A DNA stretch of 7,942 nucleotides from an alpha proteobacterium 3107 (GTDB lineage: Bacteria; Pseudomonadota; Alphaproteobacteria; Rhodobacterales; Rhodobacteraceae). This document shows positions 6,261-7,942 of this stretch, in pieces (position 1 is the stretch's first letter; each line of letters begins with the position of its first letter). Below the pieces are notes generated by a model. That model saw only the letters and a list, made by a program, of their open reading frames with translations. It made no database searches and was not told the origin of the DNA. The translations under genes were made by a program, and so were the position numbers. The DNA is taken from assembly GCA_001483205.1 (NCBI GenBank), contig JPPB01000321.1:1-7942 (forward strand), read 5' to 3'.

Positions 6261-7208
6261 ATGAAACCGCCCCTGACCCTCTATCTTGCCGCGCCGCGTG
6301 GTTTCTGCGCCGGTGTGGTGCGGGCGATCAGGATCGTCGAGGCCGCGCTGGAAAAATGGGGGTCGCCGGTCTATGTGCGCCATGAGATCGTCCATAACCG
6401 GTTCGTGGTGGACGGGCTGCGCGAAAGGGGTGCCGTATTCGTCGAGGAACTGGACGAGTGCCCCGATGACCGCCCGGTGATCTTTTCCGCCCACGGGGTG
6501 CCGAAAGCGGTGTCCGAAGAGGCCGCCCGGCGGGGGATGATCCATGTCGATGCCACCTGCCCGCTGGTCAGCAAGGTGCATCTGGAGGCCGAGCGCCATG
6601 CGCGCCACCGGCGTCAGGTGGTGATGATCGGCCACGCCGGGCACGCGGAAACGGTTGGCACCATGGGCCAGTTGCCGGGGGGCGAGGTGTTGCTGGTCGA
6701 GACCGCCGCCGATGTGGACGCGCTGACGGTGCGAGACCCGGCGCGTCTGGCCTATATCACCCAGACAACCCTGTCGATTGACGACACTGCGGAAATAGTC
6801 GCGGCTCTTGGGGCGCGCTTTCCCGCCATTGTCGGGCCGCACCGGGAAGACATCTGTTATGCGACGACCAACCGCCAGCAGGCGGTATCCACAATCGCCC
6901 CCAAATCCGACGCGATTCTGGTGATCGGCGCGCCGAACTCTTCCAACTCCAGGCGTCTGGTCGAGGTCGGCAGAGCGGCGGGGTGCAATTACGCACAACT
7001 GATTGAGCGCGCCGCCAATATCGACTGGCGGGCACTGGAGGGCGCACGGGCCATCGGTCTGACCGCGAGCGCGTCCGCCCCCGAGGTGCTGGTCGATGAG
7101 GTGGTCGGGGCCTTTCGCGAGCGGTTTGATGTGACGGTTGAGCAGGTTGAAATCGCCCAAGAGACTGTTGAATTTAAGGCCCCGCGCCTGTTGAGGGAGA
7201 GCGCATGA
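6261..7208 (+). CDS. ispH: 4-hydroxy-3-methylbut-2-enyl diphosphate reductase (IspH/LytB)
   Basis: Reduces HMBPP to isopentenyl and dimethylallyl diphosphate, the last MEP-pathway step; a cytosolic iron-sulfur enzyme. The 315 residues from ATG 6261 equal the usual family length (about 316). The three cluster cysteines are present: C16 in PRGFCAGV, C100 in [11 protein letters not shown] and C199 in [10 protein letters not shown]. Also visible are VRHEIVHN (39-46), IFSAHGV (74-80), [11 protein letters not shown] (124-134, with the proton-donor glutamate E130), [11 protein letters not shown] (166-176) and [11 protein letters not shown]. The open frame extends up to an ATG at 6198, but those 21 residues are not family-like. 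AGAAGG (6243-6248) lies 12 nt before 6261, a long spacer, so translation may be modest. It overlaps rnhA by ATGA. Whether it shares a transcript with the NYN gene, across the 127-nt gap, is open. Confidence 0.97.
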   Translation: MKPPLTLYLAAPRGFCAGVVRAIRIVEAALEKWGSPVYVRHEIVHNRFVVDGLRERGAVFVEELDECPDDRPVIFSAHGVPKAVSEEAARRGMIHVDATCPLVSKVHLEAERHARHRRQVVMIGHAGHAETVGTMGQLPGGEVLLVETAADVDALTVRDPARLAYITQTTLSIDDTAEIVAALGARFPAIVGPHREDICYATTNRQQAVSTIAPKSDAILVIGAPNSSNSRRLVEVGRAAGCNYAQLIERAANIDWRALEGARAIGLTASASAPEVLVDEVVGAFRERFDVTVEQVEIAQETVEFKAPRLLRESA

Positions 7209-7699
7209 GCGTGGCAGAGGCGGGCGGTCGCCCCGCGCCGGAGTTTTTCGCCTATACCGACGGCGCGTGTTCCGGCAATCCCGGCCCCGGCGGTTGGGGG
7301 GTGCTGATGCAGGCGACGGATGGCGGAAAGGTTGTGAAAGAGCGCGAGCTGAGCGGCGGCGAGGCCGGGACCACCAATAATCGTATGGAGCTTTTGGCGG
7401 CGATCCGTGCTCTGGAGGCCCTGGACAGGCCGGTGAAAATCACCATCGTGACCGACAGCGCCTATGTGAAGAACGGAATTACCGGGTGGATCGGCGGCTG
7501 GGAGCGGAACGGCTGGAAGACGGCGGATCGGAAACCGGTGAAGAATGCTGAACTCTGGCAGAGGCTGGATGCAGTGCAGGCCCGCCATGAGGTCAGATGG
7601 AAGTGGGTCAGGGGCCACGCCGGGCACCCGGAAAACGAACGCGCCGACGGGCTGGCCCGGCAGGGGATGGGGCCATACAGGAAAAAGGCTTCTGCATAA
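7205..7699 (+). CDS. rnhA: Ribonuclease HI
   Basis: Cuts the RNA strand of RNA-DNA hybrids, removing R-loops and primer remnants in the cytosol. The 164 residues carry the whole DEDD centre: D19 in [18 protein letters not shown]62 in [11 protein letters not shown]84 in VTDSAYV and D148 in NERADGLA, with the catalytic loop histidine H138 in WVRGHAGH. The basic-handle region is present ([21 protein letters not shown], about 98-118), placing it with the E. coli-type enzymes. ATG 7205 overlaps the ispH stop, with GAGGGAG (7193-7199) inside the ispH end. The pair is therefore translationally coupled, an order common in alphaproteobacteria. Its last three codons (TCT GCA TAA) form the start of a 60-bp segment repeated 130 nt downstream. 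Confidence 0.97.
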   Translation: MSVAEAGGRPAPEFFAYTDGACSGNPGPGGWGVLMQATDGGKVVKERELSGGEAGTTNNRMELLAAIRALEALDRPVKITIVTDSAYVKNGITGWIGGWERNGWKTADRKPVKNAELWQRLDAVQARHEVRWKWVRGHAGHPENERADGLARQGMGPYRKKASA

Positions 7700-7750
7700 T
7701 GGTGCATAGGCAGCCAACCCGTCCCGCCCGGTCGTAAGACCGGGCCGCGC
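7691..7750 (+). repeat. Direct repeat, copy 1 (includes the rnhA stop)
   Basis: It begins TCTGCATAA (the last codons of rnhA) and ends GCCGCGC. The copy at 7821-7880 shares about two thirds of its bases in the same order, including TCTGCATAA, ATAG, CCAA, CCGCCCGG and GCCGCGC, at a spacing of 130 nt (129 in the middle, where one base is missing). Confidence 0.55.
7726..7745 (+). terminator. Putative terminator or 3' stem-loop of ispH-rnhA
   Basis: GCCCGGTC, loop GTAA, GACCGGGC: a perfect 8-bp, mostly G-C stem closed by a GNRA-type tetraloop, 26 nt after the rnhA stop. No T run follows, so termination would be atypical; it could instead stabilise the mRNA 3' end. A second, weaker dyad follows at 7752-7776. 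Confidence 0.5.
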
Positions 7751-7751
7751 T

Positions 7752-7776
7752 GCCCCGGTCCTCAATGGAGCGGGGC
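7752..7776 (+). other. Second stem-loop after rnhA
   Basis: GCCCCG (7752-7757) pairs with CGGGGC (7771-7776). Inside, CTC (7761-7763 region) can pair with GAG (7768-7770 region) around an AATG loop, leaving a 3-nt bulge. It sits 6 nt after the first hairpin. No T tract follows. Confidence 0.35.
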
Positions 7777-7820
7777 GGCGCGTCCCCCTATGCGGGCCGG
7801 ACATGGCCTTTCGGAAGACC

Positions 7821-7880
7821 TCTGCATAAAGCTGTATAGCCCCCCAAATGCTCCGCCCGGCGGAACTGCCCGAGCCGCGC
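7821..7880 (+). repeat. Direct repeat, copy 2 (diverged, intergenic)
   Basis: A diverged copy of 7691-7750. Just upstream, 7803-7829 reads in frame as M-A-F-R-K-T-S-A-stop, resembling the rnhA end ([14 protein letters not shown]), so the copy may include a relic of an rnhA-like 3' end. The hairpin of copy 1 is not preserved here, which argues for sequence duplication rather than a conserved RNA fold. Confidence 0.5.
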
Positions 7881-7905
7881 CTTGGGGCTCCGCCCGTTCG
7901 GCCCT

Positions 7906-7928
7906 GAAACGGTCCACCGGACCGTTTC
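7906..7928. repeat. Long GC-rich palindrome near the right edge
   Basis: GAAACGGTCC (7906-7915) and GGACCGTTTC (7919-7928) are perfect inverted arms around ACC. GGCCC (7900-7904) and GGGCC (7935-7939) form an outer pair, giving a roughly 40-nt dyad. Possible roles are a bidirectional terminator for a convergent gene beyond the window, or a REP-like interspersed palindrome; the genome-wide count is unknown from here. Confidence 0.6.
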
Positions 7929-7942
7929 CGAGACGGGCCTCA

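Noticed and set aside
6222..7160. 312-codon minus-strand open frame opposite ispH
   Set aside because: Mirror of ispH without protein-like features; the sense frame has all three cluster cysteines.
6989..7804. 271-codon minus-strand open frame over rnhA and the 3' gap
   Set aside because: It covers rnhA antisense, with no motif and no supporting start signal.
1..7942. CRISPR arrays, tRNA or rRNA genes, insertion sequences, phage or defence modules
   Set aside because: I saw no regular spaced repeats, cloverleaf, transposase or integrase motifs, or toxin-antitoxin pairs; the window is essentially housekeeping genes.

Overview
The window looks like core chromosome of a high-GC alphaproteobacterium, most likely Rhodobacterales (Roseobacter/Rhodobacter relatives). 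This rests on the gene order rpoZ - bifunctional rel - DUF2062 gene - pdxJ - acpS, on the style of the proteins (alphaproteobacterial-length omega, MARVTVEDC start), on GC-rich codons, and on GC-rich palindromic repeats between genes. The taxon is inferred from memory of such neighbourhoods, not from a search.

Layout. Positions 1-5483 hold a compact minus-strand block. In transcription order it reads folK (folate pterin step), rpoZ (RNA polymerase omega), rel/spoT-type (p)ppGpp synthetase-hydrolase, a DUF2062 membrane protein, pdxJ (vitamin B6), a small three-helix membrane protein, and acpS (ACP activation), which is cut by the left edge. Gaps are 30 nt or less or are stop/start overlaps, except for the 74 nt before rpoZ. 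That gap carries a plausible sigma-70 promoter (TTGTCA-17-TAGAAA), so rpoZ onward is probably one operon with its own promoter. Positions 5597-7699 run on the plus strand: an NYN/LabA-type nuclease-fold gene divergent from folK, then ispH (last step of the MEP isoprenoid pathway) and rnhA (RNase HI), which overlap by ATGA. The final 243 nt have no gene I can support. They hold three strong dyads and a second, diverged copy of the 60-bp segment that contains the rnhA stop codon.

How the genes fit together. The clearest functional pairing is rpoZ-rel: Rel makes and destroys (p)ppGpp, and omega's N-terminal MAR motif forms part of ppGpp site 1 on RNA polymerase. The remaining genes are housekeeping enzymes (folate, pyridoxal phosphate, lipid and isoprenoid supply, R-loop removal). 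The two genes of unclear function are the DUF2062 protein and the AT-richer small membrane protein between pdxJ and acpS.

I do not see a new defence, mobile or biosynthetic system here. The items most worth a second look are the repeat and dyad cluster after rnhA, the tandem repeat in the omega tail, the compositionally odd membrane gene, and the NYN gene beside the stringent-response operon.
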